64,000 nucleotides of DNA from Maritalea mediterranea (lineage in GTDB: Bacteria > Pseudomonadota > Alphaproteobacteria > Rhizobiales > Devosiaceae), in contig NZ_JAKGTI010000003.1 of the NCBI RefSeq assembly GCF_021568695.1, positions 212,043-276,042 on the forward strand. The letters run 5' to 3'. The translations under genes and the position numbers were made by a program. Positions 43,708-53,680 of this stretch are shown piece by piece. The notes below the pieces were generated by a model. That model was not told the origin of the DNA. It worked only from the letters and a program-made list of their open reading frames with translations, and made no database searches. How positions within the stretch are numbered: position 1 is the first letter of the stretch; every line of letters begins with the position of its first letter.

Positions 43708-45144
43708 TTAGGATGAGCCCATGCCATCCTGGCCCACAAAGGCAATGCGCAGCATGTTGGTGGCGCCGGGGGTGCCCAAAGGTACACCAGCGGTGATGGC
43801 CACACGGTCGCCCGGACGGGCAAAGCCTTCGCGATAGGCGATGGAGCAGGCGCGGTCCACCACATCGTCCAAATTCACCGCATCTTCCGTGCGTACGCAA
43901 TGCAGGCCCCAGATCAGGGACATGCGGCGCACAGTGGCATCTTTTGGAGAGAGGGCGATGATGGGCTTTTCCGGGCGTTCCCGCGATACGCGAATGCCGG
44001 TCGAGCCGGATGAGGTATAGCAGACGATGGCGGCCAGATCCAAAGTTTCGGCCACTTGCCGGGTGGCGGCGGAAATCGCGTCCGCCGCGGTGGCATCCGG
44101 GGTGATTTCTTGCCGGCGGATGATGCCTTGATAAAGATTGTCGTTCTCAACGGCGACCGCCACCTTGTTCATGGTGGTGACCGCTTCAATGGGGTAGTCG
44201 CCCGCAGCGGATTCCGCAGAGAGCATGATTGCATCCGCCCCTTCAAACACGGCTGTGGCCACGTCGGATACTTCAGCCCGTGTAGGGACGGGCGAATTGA
44301 TCATGGATTCGAGCATCTGGGTGGCCACCACCACCGGCTTGCCCTGTTGCCGTGCCATGCGGATCATGCGCTTTTGCAGGCCGGGCACCGTTTCCAGCGG
44401 CATTTCCACGCCCAGATCGCCCCGGGCGATCATAATGGCGTCGGACAATTTGATGATTTCTTCCAGCCGCTCAATAGCCTGTGGTTTCTCGATTTTGGCC
44501 AGCACGCCAGCGCGGCCCTGCACGGTTTTGCGTACATCAATAATATCTTCAGGGCGCTGCACAAAAGATAGGGCGACCCAATCGGCTCCGGCATCAAGGC
44601 CGGCCACCAGATCGGCCCGGTCCTTATCGGTGAGCGCGCCAACGCCCAGCAATGTGTTGGGCAGGCTGACGCCTTTGCGGTCTGACAATTTACCGCCATG
44701 CACCACTTCGCATTCAATCGTGTCCGCTGAGCATTTCTTTGCGACCAGTTCGAGCTTGCCATCGTCCAACAACAATGTGTGGTTGGGCTTGATGGCCTCA
44801 AAAATCTCGGGGTGAGGCAGTTCTACACGGTCCTTGTTGCCCGGCGCGTCTGAACGGTCGAAGGTGATAATGTCGCCGGTATTTAGAACCACCGCGCCAT
44901 CGGCAAATTTGCCCACGCGTAATTTTGGCCCCTGCAAGTCCACCAATACGCCGATTGGGCGCTTCACCTTGTGTTCCACCGCCCGGATACTGGCCATGGT
45001 TTCGTTCAGCACGTCATGGCTGGCATGGCTCATATTGATGCGAAAAACATCCGCCCCGGCCCGGGCCAATTGTTCGATGGTGTCTTCATTGTTTGAAGCA
45101 GGGCCCAGGGTGGCCAGAATTTTTACTTTGCGTTGGCGTCTCAT
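43708..45144 (-). CDS. pyk: Pyruvate kinase
   Basis: 478 residues. Transfers phosphate from phosphoenolpyruvate to ADP. KILATLGPASNN at the start, catalytic Lys/Glu in LAKIEKPQAIERL, metal-site MIARGDLGVEMPLE and signature VVVATQMLESMINSPVPTRAE. The C-terminal domain (ICYTSSGSTGIRVSRERP-type allosteric region) is complete. Its start overlaps the DUF1036 stop by four bases, a conserved pairing in Hyphomicrobiales. Confidence 0.97.
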   Translation of the reverse strand: MRRQRKVKILATLGPASNNEDTIEQLARAGADVFRINMSHASHDVLNETMASIRAVEHKVKRPIGVLVDLQGPKLRVGKFADGAVVLNTGDIITFDRSDAPGNKDRVELPHPEIFEAIKPNHTLLLDDGKLELVAKKCSADTIECEVVHGGKLSDRKGVSLPNTLLGVGALTDKDRADLVAGLDAGADWVALSFVQRPEDIIDVRKTVQGRAGVLAKIEKPQAIERLEEIIKLSDAIMIARGDLGVEMPLETVPGLQKRMIRMARQQGKPVVVATQMLESMINSPVPTRAEVSDVATAVFEGADAIMLSAESAAGDYPIEAVTTMNKVAVAVENDNLYQGIIRRQEITPDATAADAISAATRQVAETLDLAAIVCYTSSGSTGIRVSRERPEKPIIALSPKDATVRRMSLIWGLHCVRTEDAVNLDDVVDRACSIAYREGFARPGDRVAITAGVPLGTPGATNMLRIAFVGQDGMGSS

Positions 45145-45617
45145 TGTGTCTCCAGGGGTTGCAGATCAGTCTCGGTGAGCTGAACCGTCCAATCCGTATT
45201 GTTCTCGGTATCGACTTCCATAAAGCCTGTCCGTTCATAGCCGCGCGCTAGACAGTCTTTTTCGCCAAAAATTGTGAATGCTTTATCACGGGTACACATA
45301 TAAATACGGCCGCCCCACACCCCGCCGCTCACATCATCCACCGCGTGGAGATAAAAATATTGCGAGGGTTGCTCATTCAAGGGGCCGTTAAAAACCAGCG
45401 CACAGGCTTCCTTTTCGGCAATCCACCAGCCTTCAGACTGCCAGCCATTTTCGGCTTTAAAGCCGATGGCAATGGCGACGGGATTGTCGGTTTGGTTGCA
45501 AACGCGCAAATCTGCTTTGGCCGAACCAACAGGCAGCACGGCAAAAAGGGACAGGCAGATCATAGCGATTAGCGCAAATCGCACCGGCATTTTTTTGGTT
45601 TCAAAAAACAAGTTCAC
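45141..45617 (-). CDS. DUF1036 family exported protein
   Basis: 158 residues with a signal peptide (cleavage near SAKA-DLRVCN). DLRVCNQTDNPVAIAIGF and WQSEGWWIAEKEACALVFNGPL are typical of DUF1036, small secreted proteins of unknown function. Cysteines in pairs suggest disulfides. Overlaps pyk by four bases, so made from the same mRNA. The start may be M10 rather than M1. Confidence 0.8.
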   Translation of the reverse strand: MNLFFETKKMPVRFALIAMICLSLFAVLPVGSAKADLRVCNQTDNPVAIAIGFKAENGWQSEGWWIAEKEACALVFNGPLNEQPSQYFYLHAVDDVSGGVWGGRIYMCTRDKAFTIFGEKDCLARGYERTGFMEVDTENNTDWTVQLTETDLQPLETQ

Positions 45618-45840
45618 GACCCCATGAGTTGTAGCTGTTGCAGGAAATGTGTCAATCGCTATACCGACTATTGGACGGTTCTGTGGCGGTTTTTACAAAA
45701 GTGCTGGTCAATTTTATACAATTTGGTTCGGTGTTCGGCAGCCGTCCGATCAGATTGGTGGAAATTTTTTATTGGCGGTTGCCATCGACCAGTGATTTGC
45801 GTCACATAGGGCAAATTTAATTGCTCGGGATAAATGAGTC

Positions 45841-46134
45841 ATGGGACAAACAAGCGTCGCCCGCGAACAATTGCGTGCCTATATCGAACGCATTGAGCGA
45901 CTGGAAGAAGAGAAGAAGTCGATTTCTGACGACATTCGTGATGTCTATGCCGAGGCCAAGGGCAATGGATATGACGTAAAGGTCATGCGTCAGGTTGTTA
46001 AATTGCGCAAGCAAGAAGCGCATGAACGGCAAGAACAAGAAGCCATTCTTGATCTTTACAAACATGCATTGGGCATGATCCCCGCGCCGGACTATTATGA
46101 AGATGGACCGGATGAGGGTGAGGGGCAGGGCTAA
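45841..46134 (+). CDS. gapR: Nucleoid-associated protein GapR (DUF2312)
   Basis: 97 residues: [40 protein letters not shown] is the DUF2312 signature. GapR clamps overtwisted AT-rich DNA ahead of polymerases and the replication fork and is essential for normal cell cycle in Caulobacter. Two long helices form the coiled dimer; the tail is acidic. Monocistronic, converging on dxs. Confidence 0.93.
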   Translation: MGQTSVAREQLRAYIERIERLEEEKKSISDDIRDVYAEAKGNGYDVKVMRQVVKLRKQEAHERQEQEAILDLYKHALGMIPAPDYYEDGPDEGEGQG

Positions 46135-46146
46135 CCCTTCCCCTTT
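46121..46146 (+). terminator. Weak stem-loop at the end of gapR
   Basis: AGGGG-CA-GGG-CTAA-CCC-TT-CCCCT followed by TTAACAAAA. It overlaps the stop codon. An internal loop and short T-tract make it a moderate candidate. Confidence 0.4.
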
Positions 46147-46164
46147 AACAAAATCAGCTTGAAA

Positions 46165-48093
46165 TTATGCGCCGCCAGTCATGACCTGATTGGCGGCTTT
46201 TTCATTGCCGAGTGCGCGCATCACCGTGGCGGCGATGGCGTTGCGGTCCAGCCCGGCGGCCTTGTACATATTGGTCTGGCTGGCCTGATCAAAATGATGA
46301 TCAGGAATAAAGAGCGGTCGCACTTTTAAGCCATTATCCAACAGGCCGTTTTGCGCCAAATGGCTCAGAACAAATGACCCGAACCCGCCCACAGATCCTT
46401 CTTCGATGGTGAGCAGCACTTCGTGATTTTTCGCTAACGTTTCCACCAGTTCGGTGTCGATCGGCTTGGCAAAGCGGGCATCGGCAATGGTAGGGTTGAA
46501 GCCAAACCCGATGAGAATTTCAGCGGCGGCCATGGTTTCAGCCAAACGTCCGCCAAAGGAGAGCAACGCGACAGACTTGCCTTCACGGATGATACGGCCT
46601 TTGCCGATTTCCAGCATTTTCCCTTCAGCAGGCAGATCAACGCCCACACCCTCGCCGCGCGGATAGCGCAGGGCAATGGGGTGCTCGTCATATTGGGCGG
46701 CGGTGGTCACCATATGACGCAGCTCGGCCTCGTCGCCCGGGGCCATCAGCACCATGTTGGGCACGGTGCCCAGATAGGCTGTGTCGAACGCGCCCGCGTG
46801 TGTGGGACCATCAGCGCCAACAAAGCCAGCCCGGTCAATGGCAAAGCGCACGGGTAGGTTTTGGATCGCCACATCATGGACAATCTGGTCATAACCGCGC
46901 TGCAAGAAGGTAGAATAAATCGCGCAGAATGGCGAGAGCCCTTCAGCGGCAAGGCCGGCACAAAAAGTCACCGCATGCTGTTCGGCAATGCCCACATCAA
47001 AGGTGCGGTCGGCAAATTCCTTGGCGAATTTATCCAGGCCGGTGCCCGACGGCATCGCGGCGGTAACGGCAACAATCTTGTCGTCCTTGCGCGCTTCCTG
47101 GATCAGGCTTTCGGCGAACACGCCGGTATAGGAGGGGGCGTTGGCCGGGGCCTTGGATTGGGCGCCGGTGATCACATTGAATTTTGACACGCCGTGATAT
47201 TTGTCAGCAGCGTCTTCGGCCGGGCCATATCCCTTGCCTTTTTGGGTGACCGCATGGATCAGGATCGGGCCGGTGTCCGTGTCGCGAATATTGTCGAGAA
47301 TAGGCAGCAAATGATCGAGATTGTGGCCATCAACCGGGCCTATATAGAAAAAGCCCAGCTCTTCAAACAGGGTGCCACCGGTCCAGAAGCCGCGGGCATA
47401 TTCTTCAGTGCGCCGTGCTTTTTCGGAGAAGAAACGGGGCAAATGCTCTGACAATTGCTTGGCAATCTCGCGAATGGAGCGATAAGTTTTACCCGAGACG
47501 AGCCGCGCCAGATAGGCACTCATGGCACCGGTTGGGGGCGCAATCGACATGTCATTATCGTTCAGAATAACGATCAAGCGCGCATCCATGGCACCGGCAT
47601 TGTTCATGGCTTCATAGGCCATGCCGGCGGACATGGCGCCATCGCCAATCACCGAAATAATGTTGCGCCGTTCACCCTTCAGTTCGGCGGCCACGGCCAT
47701 GCCCAGCCCTGCAGAGATGGAGGTGGAAGAATGGCCTGCGCCAAAGGGATCAAATTCACTTTCCTTGCGCTTTGTAAAGCCGGACAGACCGTTTTCCTTG
47801 CGCAAAGTGCGCATCTGGTCGCGACGGCCGGTGAGAATTTTGTGAGGATAGGCCTGGTGCCCCACATCCCAGATGATCTTGTCGTCAGGCGTGTTGAACA
47901 CGTGGTGAAGCGCCACGGACAATTCGACCACCCCAAGACCCGCACCCAAATGACCACCGGTTTCTGATACCACATCAATCATTTCCGCCCGCACCTCATC
48001 GGCCAGTTGGGCCAACTGGTTGCGCGGAATTTTGCGCACGTCATCAATGGTGGAAATGCTGTCTAACAGGGGCGTTTCTGGGCGCTTGGTCAC
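46165..48093 (-). CDS. dxs: 1-deoxy-D-xylulose-5-phosphate synthase
   Basis: 642 residues, full length. Thiamine-diphosphate enzyme that joins pyruvate and glyceraldehyde 3-phosphate, first step of the MEP isoprenoid pathway. [18 protein letters not shown] is the ThDP motif, [18 protein letters not shown] follows, and [19 protein letters not shown] and [15 protein letters not shown] are Dxs-specific. The xseB gene often found next to dxs is absent from the 150 bases upstream. Confidence 0.97.
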   Translation of the reverse strand: MTKRPETPLLDSISTIDDVRKIPRNQLAQLADEVRAEMIDVVSETGGHLGAGLGVVELSVALHHVFNTPDDKIIWDVGHQAYPHKILTGRRDQMRTLRKENGLSGFTKRKESEFDPFGAGHSSTSISAGLGMAVAAELKGERRNIISVIGDGAMSAGMAYEAMNNAGAMDARLIVILNDNDMSIAPPTGAMSAYLARLVSGKTYRSIREIAKQLSEHLPRFFSEKARRTEEYARGFWTGGTLFEELGFFYIGPVDGHNLDHLLPILDNIRDTDTGPILIHAVTQKGKGYGPAEDAADKYHGVSKFNVITGAQSKAPANAPSYTGVFAESLIQEARKDDKIVAVTAAMPSGTGLDKFAKEFADRTFDVGIAEQHAVTFCAGLAAEGLSPFCAIYSTFLQRGYDQIVHDVAIQNLPVRFAIDRAGFVGADGPTHAGAFDTAYLGTVPNMVLMAPGDEAELRHMVTTAAQYDEHPIALRYPRGEGVGVDLPAEGKMLEIGKGRIIREGKSVALLSFGGRLAETMAAAEILIGFGFNPTIADARFAKPIDTELVETLAKNHEVLLTIEEGSVGGFGSFVLSHLAQNGLLDNGLKVRPLFIPDHHFDQASQTNMYKAAGLDRNAIAATVMRALGNEKAANQVMTGGA

Positions 48094-48245
48094 CGCTACC
48101 TCATTTACAATTCGTGCAAGGGTCGCGCCGCTGTTGCTGCAAAGGTCTGGCGCGTCAAACTGGTTTATCAGAGTTCAGCTTGCAGGCAACTCCCTCAAGC
48201 AGAATTTGGACCAATTTATTCGGTAATGCGGCATTAATGCGGCAA

Positions 48246-49952
48246 TTAGCCGCCGAATTGGTTGAAGCTGGCCAGCTGGATCAGGTCTTGGTCAAAGCCC
48301 AGTTGGCTTTTGTTGCCCATCACCACGCTCGGATCCAGATCGGCCTGATCCGGTTCAAACATCACCGCATATTGCGGGGCGCTGATTTCTGTTTGCCCGG
48401 TAAACATCTCAACCACATGCCCCAGATCAGGTGCCACAAGTTCGCCGCGGCGCTGGGTCAGGCTATAGCGCAGTGGATCAAAACTGGGCTTGGTGTTGGG
48501 CTTTTGGGCGTTTTTCAGGATCGCGCCAAACTCATCCAGATTGGGCGAGAGGGCGGCAACAGCCAAGCCCTTGCGCAAATCTTCGGTTTTGTCGATGGCC
48601 GTGGTTTGAGGCGCGGGTTCTGGTTTTTGTGGTTCCGCCTTGCGGGCCAGAATTGTTTCGAGCGCTTTTTGGGCGTCCTCGGTTTGCTCGGGCAATGGCG
48701 CATAGGCGGTAAACAGTCCACCCTCATTGCTATTCTGCGGGGCGTCTGTTGTGGTCTGGTTGCCCAGTGCGGCCACCTTAAGTGGGGCGAGCGGGTCGCG
48801 CCCCGGTTCTGTCATCAGCGCGCGCGGTGCAGGCGGGGTGACCGTGCTTTCATTGGCGGCGGCAATAGCGAAACGCGAGCCAGCTTCTTCCTCATCCTGA
48901 CCGGATGAGGGGGATGGCGCTGTTAATGCAGCAAGTCGAACAGGTTTTTTCGGCGGCGAAACCGGCGCTTCAACAAATTCAATTGGGCTTTGTGTTTCAG
49001 GCTCTGAACTCGGGCGTGCTGGAGGTAAACCTGAAAGCGCAGCGACACGGATCGGTTGTGATTTAACCGTGTTTTGACGGGGGCTGTTTGAAGTCGACTT
49101 TTCCTGGTCATCGCCGCCAAACAGCATGTCCATCAATGTTGTTTTGTTGCCATCATCCTGTGCATCGCTGCTGGAGCGGCTGGCCACACGGGTGTTTCCA
49201 CCGCACGGCAATTGGCGGCAGCGCGACCATTCGGACTTGGCGGCGGCATAGCCACTTTTGGACAGCAGCACGCCATTTGAGGGGATGTGCATGGTTTTGC
49301 CGTCTGGGAAAATGCGCTTGAGTTGTGCTGTGGTCATGCGTGGCCAGGCGCGCACGCTGCCAGTGTCCAGATGCACAAAAGGGCTGCCGGAGCTGGGGTA
49401 ATAGCCAACGCCGCCCACATGTTTTTTCATCGCGACCTGACGTAATTTGGAAACCGGCACGCCGGGGATATAGAAATCAAGCGCCAGACCTCTGGTGTGG
49501 TTGGAGTTTTTCGCAACACCGGAAGAACGGGCACGCAGCATCGCGTTGGTTTTGGGCGCGCGGTAGGCTGAAACCACATGAATGGGCTTTTTTGCCCCCA
49601 CTTCCTGGTAAACTTCCCACACCAGATCGAACAGGCGCGGGTCCATTTTGGTGGGTTCGTTACGCCGCCAGTCGCGCAGGAAGTAATTCAGCTCGGCCAA
49701 GCCTTTTTTGTCATAGCGGCCATTGCGCTTAAAAGTGATTTTGGCCGTTTCGCGGGTGTGGGTGTAATAAAGGTAAAGGGTGCGATCGCCTGCAGCATAG
49801 CTGGGCACGACCAAAGAGGGCGCCAACAAAGCGGCCACCAAAATAGCGGCGGCGAGCCGTTGTACCGCTTTTGACCATCCCATAACCGCTTTAACCAACA
49901 CGTTTTTGATGCCTATTTCCGTCATCAGTCTTTCAGCCGGATCCATACTCAA
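48246..49952 (-). CDS. YcbK-like M15 peptidase (DUF882) with long disordered tail
   Basis: 568 residues. Membrane export signal at about 25-54 (AAAILVAALLAPSLVVPSYAA; the true start may be M10). The DUF882 / peptidase M15 domain covers about 60-205: zinc ligands His152 and Asp159 in HTRGLALD and His194 in VHLDTG. The remaining 340 residues are rich in Pro, Ser, Glu and Gln and look disordered, ending in a short conserved-looking segment. In enterics ycbK lies beside the L,D-transpeptidase gene ycbB; here an L,D-transpeptidase gene is also the upstream neighbour on the same strand. Likely cuts peptidoglycan cross-links; unproven. Confidence 0.78.
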   Translation of the reverse strand: MSMDPAERLMTEIGIKNVLVKAVMGWSKAVQRLAAAILVAALLAPSLVVPSYAAGDRTLYLYYTHTRETAKITFKRNGRYDKKGLAELNYFLRDWRRNEPTKMDPRLFDLVWEVYQEVGAKKPIHVVSAYRAPKTNAMLRARSSGVAKNSNHTRGLALDFYIPGVPVSKLRQVAMKKHVGGVGYYPSSGSPFVHLDTGSVRAWPRMTTAQLKRIFPDGKTMHIPSNGVLLSKSGYAAAKSEWSRCRQLPCGGNTRVASRSSSDAQDDGNKTTLMDMLFGGDDQEKSTSNSPRQNTVKSQPIRVAALSGLPPARPSSEPETQSPIEFVEAPVSPPKKPVRLAALTAPSPSSGQDEEEAGSRFAIAAANESTVTPPAPRALMTEPGRDPLAPLKVAALGNQTTTDAPQNSNEGGLFTAYAPLPEQTEDAQKALETILARKAEPQKPEPAPQTTAIDKTEDLRKGLAVAALSPNLDEFGAILKNAQKPNTKPSFDPLRYSLTQRRGELVAPDLGHVVEMFTGQTEISAPQYAVMFEPDQADLDPSVVMGNKSQLGFDQDLIQLASFNQFGG

Positions 49953-50185
49953 GCCACACTTAAACTCAATGGTTCAGATTAGACCCAATTTAATTAGACT
50001 TTATTAACGTTAAGCAAGCAACAGCAAAATCGTGCATTTTGCCCTGCCAACCAGCCCTCACTTTAATATAGGGTGCAAAATGGCATGAAAAAGGCATAGC
50101 GAATGCTATGCGACAATTTGGTCGCTGACCTCGCATCGTAGTAAACGAAGGATTAAGTGTTGGCTGATGAACACAGCCCCACCGC

Positions 50186-51838
50186 CTAGCTGTTGAGCAG
50201 ACTGATCAGGCGCTGATGGTGGCCATAAACATCACCATAAGAGCGAATGGTGCCATCGCCGCTCACCCGCAAAGTAAAATAGGCGATATGGACGGGCACA
50301 TGGCGTTCCAGATTGTTCCAGCGTTCGCGCGACCCAAACATGGATTTGATCTTGTCGAGGCTCAAATTTGGCTCAAAGGCCAGGAGGGCATCGGCAAATT
50401 CGAGCGGATTATGCACCCGCACGCAGCCATGGGAAAAGGCGCGATAGCTCCGGGAAAATAAGCTCTTGGACGGGGTATCATGCAAATAAACGGCATGCTG
50501 GTTGGGGAACAAAAACTTGATTTGGCCCAGCGCATTGCCACGGCCTGGTCGTTGGCGGATACGGAACGGGGGATTGGCTGGATTCACATTGGCCCAGTCC
50601 ACATTTGACGCGTTGATCACACGACCGCCGGACAGCAGTTCGTAGTTCCGCGCGGCGAAATAGCCAGGATTGCCATTGGAGGCGGGCAACAATTCGTTTT
50701 TAGCGATTGAGAGCGGCACATTCCAATAGGGGTTGACCACCACATGCTCGATTTCGTCTGAGAATATGGGGGTGGCGTGTTTGGGCTTGCCCACCACCAC
50801 ACGTGTGGCATGGCGTACCGTGTCGCCCGAGCGCACTTCCAACCTGAATTCTGGCACATTAACGAAGACGTAAAAGTCGCCAAGGTCTTTTGGCATCCAA
50901 CGCCAACGCTCCATATTGGCGATAATATCTTCGGTGCTGGCCCCATTTGCGCCATTGAGCGCTGCGATGGTTGCTGGACCCACAATGCCATCAGGCACTA
51001 GCCCGAGACTGGACTGAAACTCTTTAACGGCCTCCACCATGGCCTGATCGAAAACCAACTCATTGCCAGCATCGAGCGAAGGTACTTCAAGTCGTTTGCG
51101 CAACAGCGGCAGCCGATTGTCGGTATAGCCCAACTTGATCAGCTTGCCGTTGGGGATGATGATCTGCTCTTCTTCGACCCCGTCGAGTTTTTTCGCCAGT
51201 TCTGCCCGCAGCGCCGCAAATTCGCGATGGGTGGGGTGCAGGCTATAGAGCAGTGCCGCTGGATCGCTTGACTGCACCAGATCGATTAGCATTTTGGCGC
51301 CATCGATGCGGGTCGGGTTCAAGGATATGGACCGGGAGACGCTGCGCGGATCGATCCGGCCGCCTGCTGCATGTTGGGCATATCGTATCGCGCTTTGGGA
51401 AAACTCGGTTTCTAGCGCGGCCAAACGTTCCGGCTCATTCTCAATATTGGTCAGATCAAGTGCATCAGTAAGGTAATCGCTTGGGCGAAGACCCTCCAGT
51501 TCTGCATCTTTAAACAGTTCTATGATGGCTTGCGCCTTATCAGAGAAGGAGATTTTGTCGCCGTCGCGATCAAGCCAGAGCGGTTCGAAGTTCCGTTCGC
51601 CGTAAAAATAGTAAAGCTTTTGGGCAGATTTCCAAGCGCTGGTGCCAGCGCTTGCATTATAGTAATTCTCTTTCAAACCTGCTTTGATGGTCTGGGCCAA
51701 CGGAGTTGTCGCCGGCCCGATCACCACACGGGTGGCTTCCGTGCCATTTATCAGGACGGTTTGTTGGGCCTGCGCAGCGGACAGAGGGAGTAAGGCAAAC
51801 GCTGTTGCCGCCAAAAATCCAAGCTTAAGTCCGCGCAT
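50186..51838 (-). CDS. L,D-transpeptidase, YcbB/LdtD-like
   Basis: 550 residues, exported (signal about 1-24, SAAQA-QQ). A scaffold domain (60-250) precedes a peptidoglycan-binding domain (262-296, AVKEFQSSLGLVPDGIVGPAT) and the YkuD catalytic domain from about 322. The nucleophile is Cys472 in SHGCVRV; His453 in YLHDTP is the other active residue. Makes 3-3 cross-links between meso-diaminopimelate residues, a dominant link in many Hyphomicrobiales. It lies 234 bases upstream of the YcbK-like gene. Confidence 0.88.
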   Translation of the reverse strand: MRGLKLGFLAATAFALLPLSAAQAQQTVLINGTEATRVVIGPATTPLAQTIKAGLKENYYNASAGTSAWKSAQKLYYFYGERNFEPLWLDRDGDKISFSDKAQAIIELFKDAELEGLRPSDYLTDALDLTNIENEPERLAALETEFSQSAIRYAQHAAGGRIDPRSVSRSISLNPTRIDGAKMLIDLVQSSDPAALLYSLHPTHREFAALRAELAKKLDGVEEEQIIIPNGKLIKLGYTDNRLPLLRKRLEVPSLDAGNELVFDQAMVEAVKEFQSSLGLVPDGIVGPATIAALNGANGASTEDIIANMERWRWMPKDLGDFYVFVNVPEFRLEVRSGDTVRHATRVVVGKPKHATPIFSDEIEHVVVNPYWNVPLSIAKNELLPASNGNPGYFAARNYELLSGGRVINASNVDWANVNPANPPFRIRQRPGRGNALGQIKFLFPNQHAVYLHDTPSKSLFSRSYRAFSHGCVRVHNPLEFADALLAFEPNLSLDKIKSMFGSRERWNNLERHVPVHIAYFTLRVSGDGTIRSYGDVYGHHQRLISLLNS

Positions 51839-52004
51839 TTTTTACCCTTTAGTTCGTCGCAAGGCTCTTTCAAACTCGATGAGACGAGTCCGAAGCCGCC
51901 TTGTTTATAGCCAACAATCGCCCGCTCACCAAGCGTTTCGCGAAATTGTTACCACAAATACCTTACAAATTTCTGCTGTTGTTGCAAAAATGCGCAAATA
52001 ATTG

Positions 52005-53459
52005 TTAGGCCGCGCTGGATTGGGCGTCCTCAAGGCCATATTCCTTCAATTTGCGATAAAGGGTCGAGCGGCCTATCCCGAGGGTCCGGGCGACAGCGCT
52101 CATCTTGCCATTGTGTTTCTTAAGGGCAAATTCGATAAGTTCTTTTTCCACCTGCGCCAGATTATTGATGCGGCCCTCTTCGGTGAGGAAGCGGTCTTTA
52201 ATCGGTTTCGTCTTGGATTTCAGTGGGGTGACTTGAGGGGCAGCGTCAATATGGCTAGGGGCAGCTTGTGGTGACATAGATTTCAGTGCGGCCCGCAATT
52301 GTTCGGCCCCAGCCAATGAGGTTTGGATTTGCGGGAACTCGTTTGGCGTCAATATGCCGTCTTCAGCGAGCAGAATAGCGCGGTATATGGCGTTTTCCAG
52401 TTGGCGCACATTGCCCGGCCATTCATATTGGCGCAGCAATTCCATGGTTTGCGGCGTGCAGCCCTCGATGCGGCGTCCCTCAGCGACCGAGAATTTAGTG
52501 ATGAAATGGCTGACCAGTTCGGCAATATCGTCGGCGCGGTCGCGCAGTGGTGGCATATAGATGGGGAAAATATTAAGACGGTAATAAAGATCTTCGCGGA
52601 ACTGTTTTTGCTTGGTGAGGTTCAAAAGCCGTTTAGAGGTGGCGCAGATCAGGCGCACATCCAACGGAGCCGTATCATTTGGCGATGTGCTCAGCTTTTT
52701 ACCCGTGAACAGTGCCAGCAAGCGGCCCTGCAGTTCCATGGATAGTGCCCCAATTTCGTCGAGATAAAGCGTGCCGCCCTGAGCCTTGTCGAAGGCAGTT
52801 TTTTCCTTCTGATCCGGCGCGCCAAACAAAAGGGCTTCCAACGCGTCGGCGTCCATTGTGGAGCAGTTGATCGCGATAAAGGGTTTGCCGCTGCGCTTGG
52901 CGTGGTGGTGGATGGCGCGGGCCATCATATCGCGACCCGTGCCGGCTTCACCTTCAATCAGCACCGGAATTTGTGTGGCTGCCGCCTTTTCGCCATGGGC
53001 GATGGATTTCTTCATCGCGGGGGACTTGGCGGCCATGTCAGCAAAGCTGAGTGCGCCTTTATGCCGATGGGTTTCTGTGCGCAAACAGTTTTCAAGCTCA
53101 TAGCGTTTGAGCGCATTTTGCAAAGAGATAACCAGCCGTTCCTGCGAAATTGGCTTGGCGAAAAAGTCTGTGGCACCCAGGCGGATGGCGGAGATGATAT
53201 TTTCAATTTCCGGATGAGCTGTTTGGACGATAACGGGTTGAGCATATCCCCTTTCGCGCATTTTGGTGAGGACCGTCATGCCATCCATTTCCGGCATCAC
53301 CAGGTCAAGAATCACCGCCTGAACATTCTGACTCTCCAAAATATCCAGCCCTTCGGCGCCCGATTGGGCAATCAGGGGCTCATAGCCATGAGTTTTGAGC
53401 ATCTCTTCGCTGAGGCGACATTGAATGGGATCGTCATCAATAACAAGAATATTGGCCAT
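52005..53459 (-). CDS. NtrC-family response regulator without GAFTGA loop
   Basis: 484 residues: receiver (1-120, phospho-Asp52, Lys102 in AKPIS), AAA+ domain (about 140-370) and Fis-type helix-turn-helix (KMSAVARTLGIGRSTLYRKL). The AAA+ part is altered: Walker A is GEAGTGRD (Lys replaced by Arg176) and the loop after LFG, normally GAFTGA, is absent (LFGAPDQKEKTAFDKAQGG). Walker B LYLDEIG and the sensor-II NVRQLENA are kept. Without the loop that touches sigma-54 it should not activate sigma-54 promoters and may act as a repressor or sigma-70 regulator. No histidine kinase is adjacent. Confidence 0.85.
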   Translation of the reverse strand: MANILVIDDDPIQCRLSEEMLKTHGYEPLIAQSGAEGLDILESQNVQAVILDLVMPEMDGMTVLTKMRERGYAQPVIVQTAHPEIENIISAIRLGATDFFAKPISQERLVISLQNALKRYELENCLRTETHRHKGALSFADMAAKSPAMKKSIAHGEKAAATQIPVLIEGEAGTGRDMMARAIHHHAKRSGKPFIAINCSTMDADALEALLFGAPDQKEKTAFDKAQGGTLYLDEIGALSMELQGRLLALFTGKKLSTSPNDTAPLDVRLICATSKRLLNLTKQKQFREDLYYRLNIFPIYMPPLRDRADDIAELVSHFITKFSVAEGRRIEGCTPQTMELLRQYEWPGNVRQLENAIYRAILLAEDGILTPNEFPQIQTSLAGAEQLRAALKSMSPQAAPSHIDAAPQVTPLKSKTKPIKDRFLTEEGRINNLAQVEKELIEFALKKHNGKMSAVARTLGIGRSTLYRKLKEYGLEDAQSSAA

Positions 53460-53680
53460 AAGCTCTCTTATTTGACGGGCTAACTGCCTGTCGAATCACA
53501 AACTGTCCTAATTTGGGTCAGGCTAGGTGCGAGTTCTTAACAGTGGATTAAGGATATTGAATTTGCCGCATGAAGGGGGTGTTCCCGCGATTGGTGTACG
53601 CCAAGCGGCAATACGGTCTTGGCAAGCGAGGCGCATATGATAAGGTTTGCGCCAAAACGGGCCAAATGAGAGATCGATGC

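Noticed and set aside
45618..45840. Short frames of about 60 codons ahead of gapR (45624-45809, 45638-45820)
   Set aside because: No ribosome site, Cys/Trp-rich random-looking translation, and the region is better read as the gapR upstream region.
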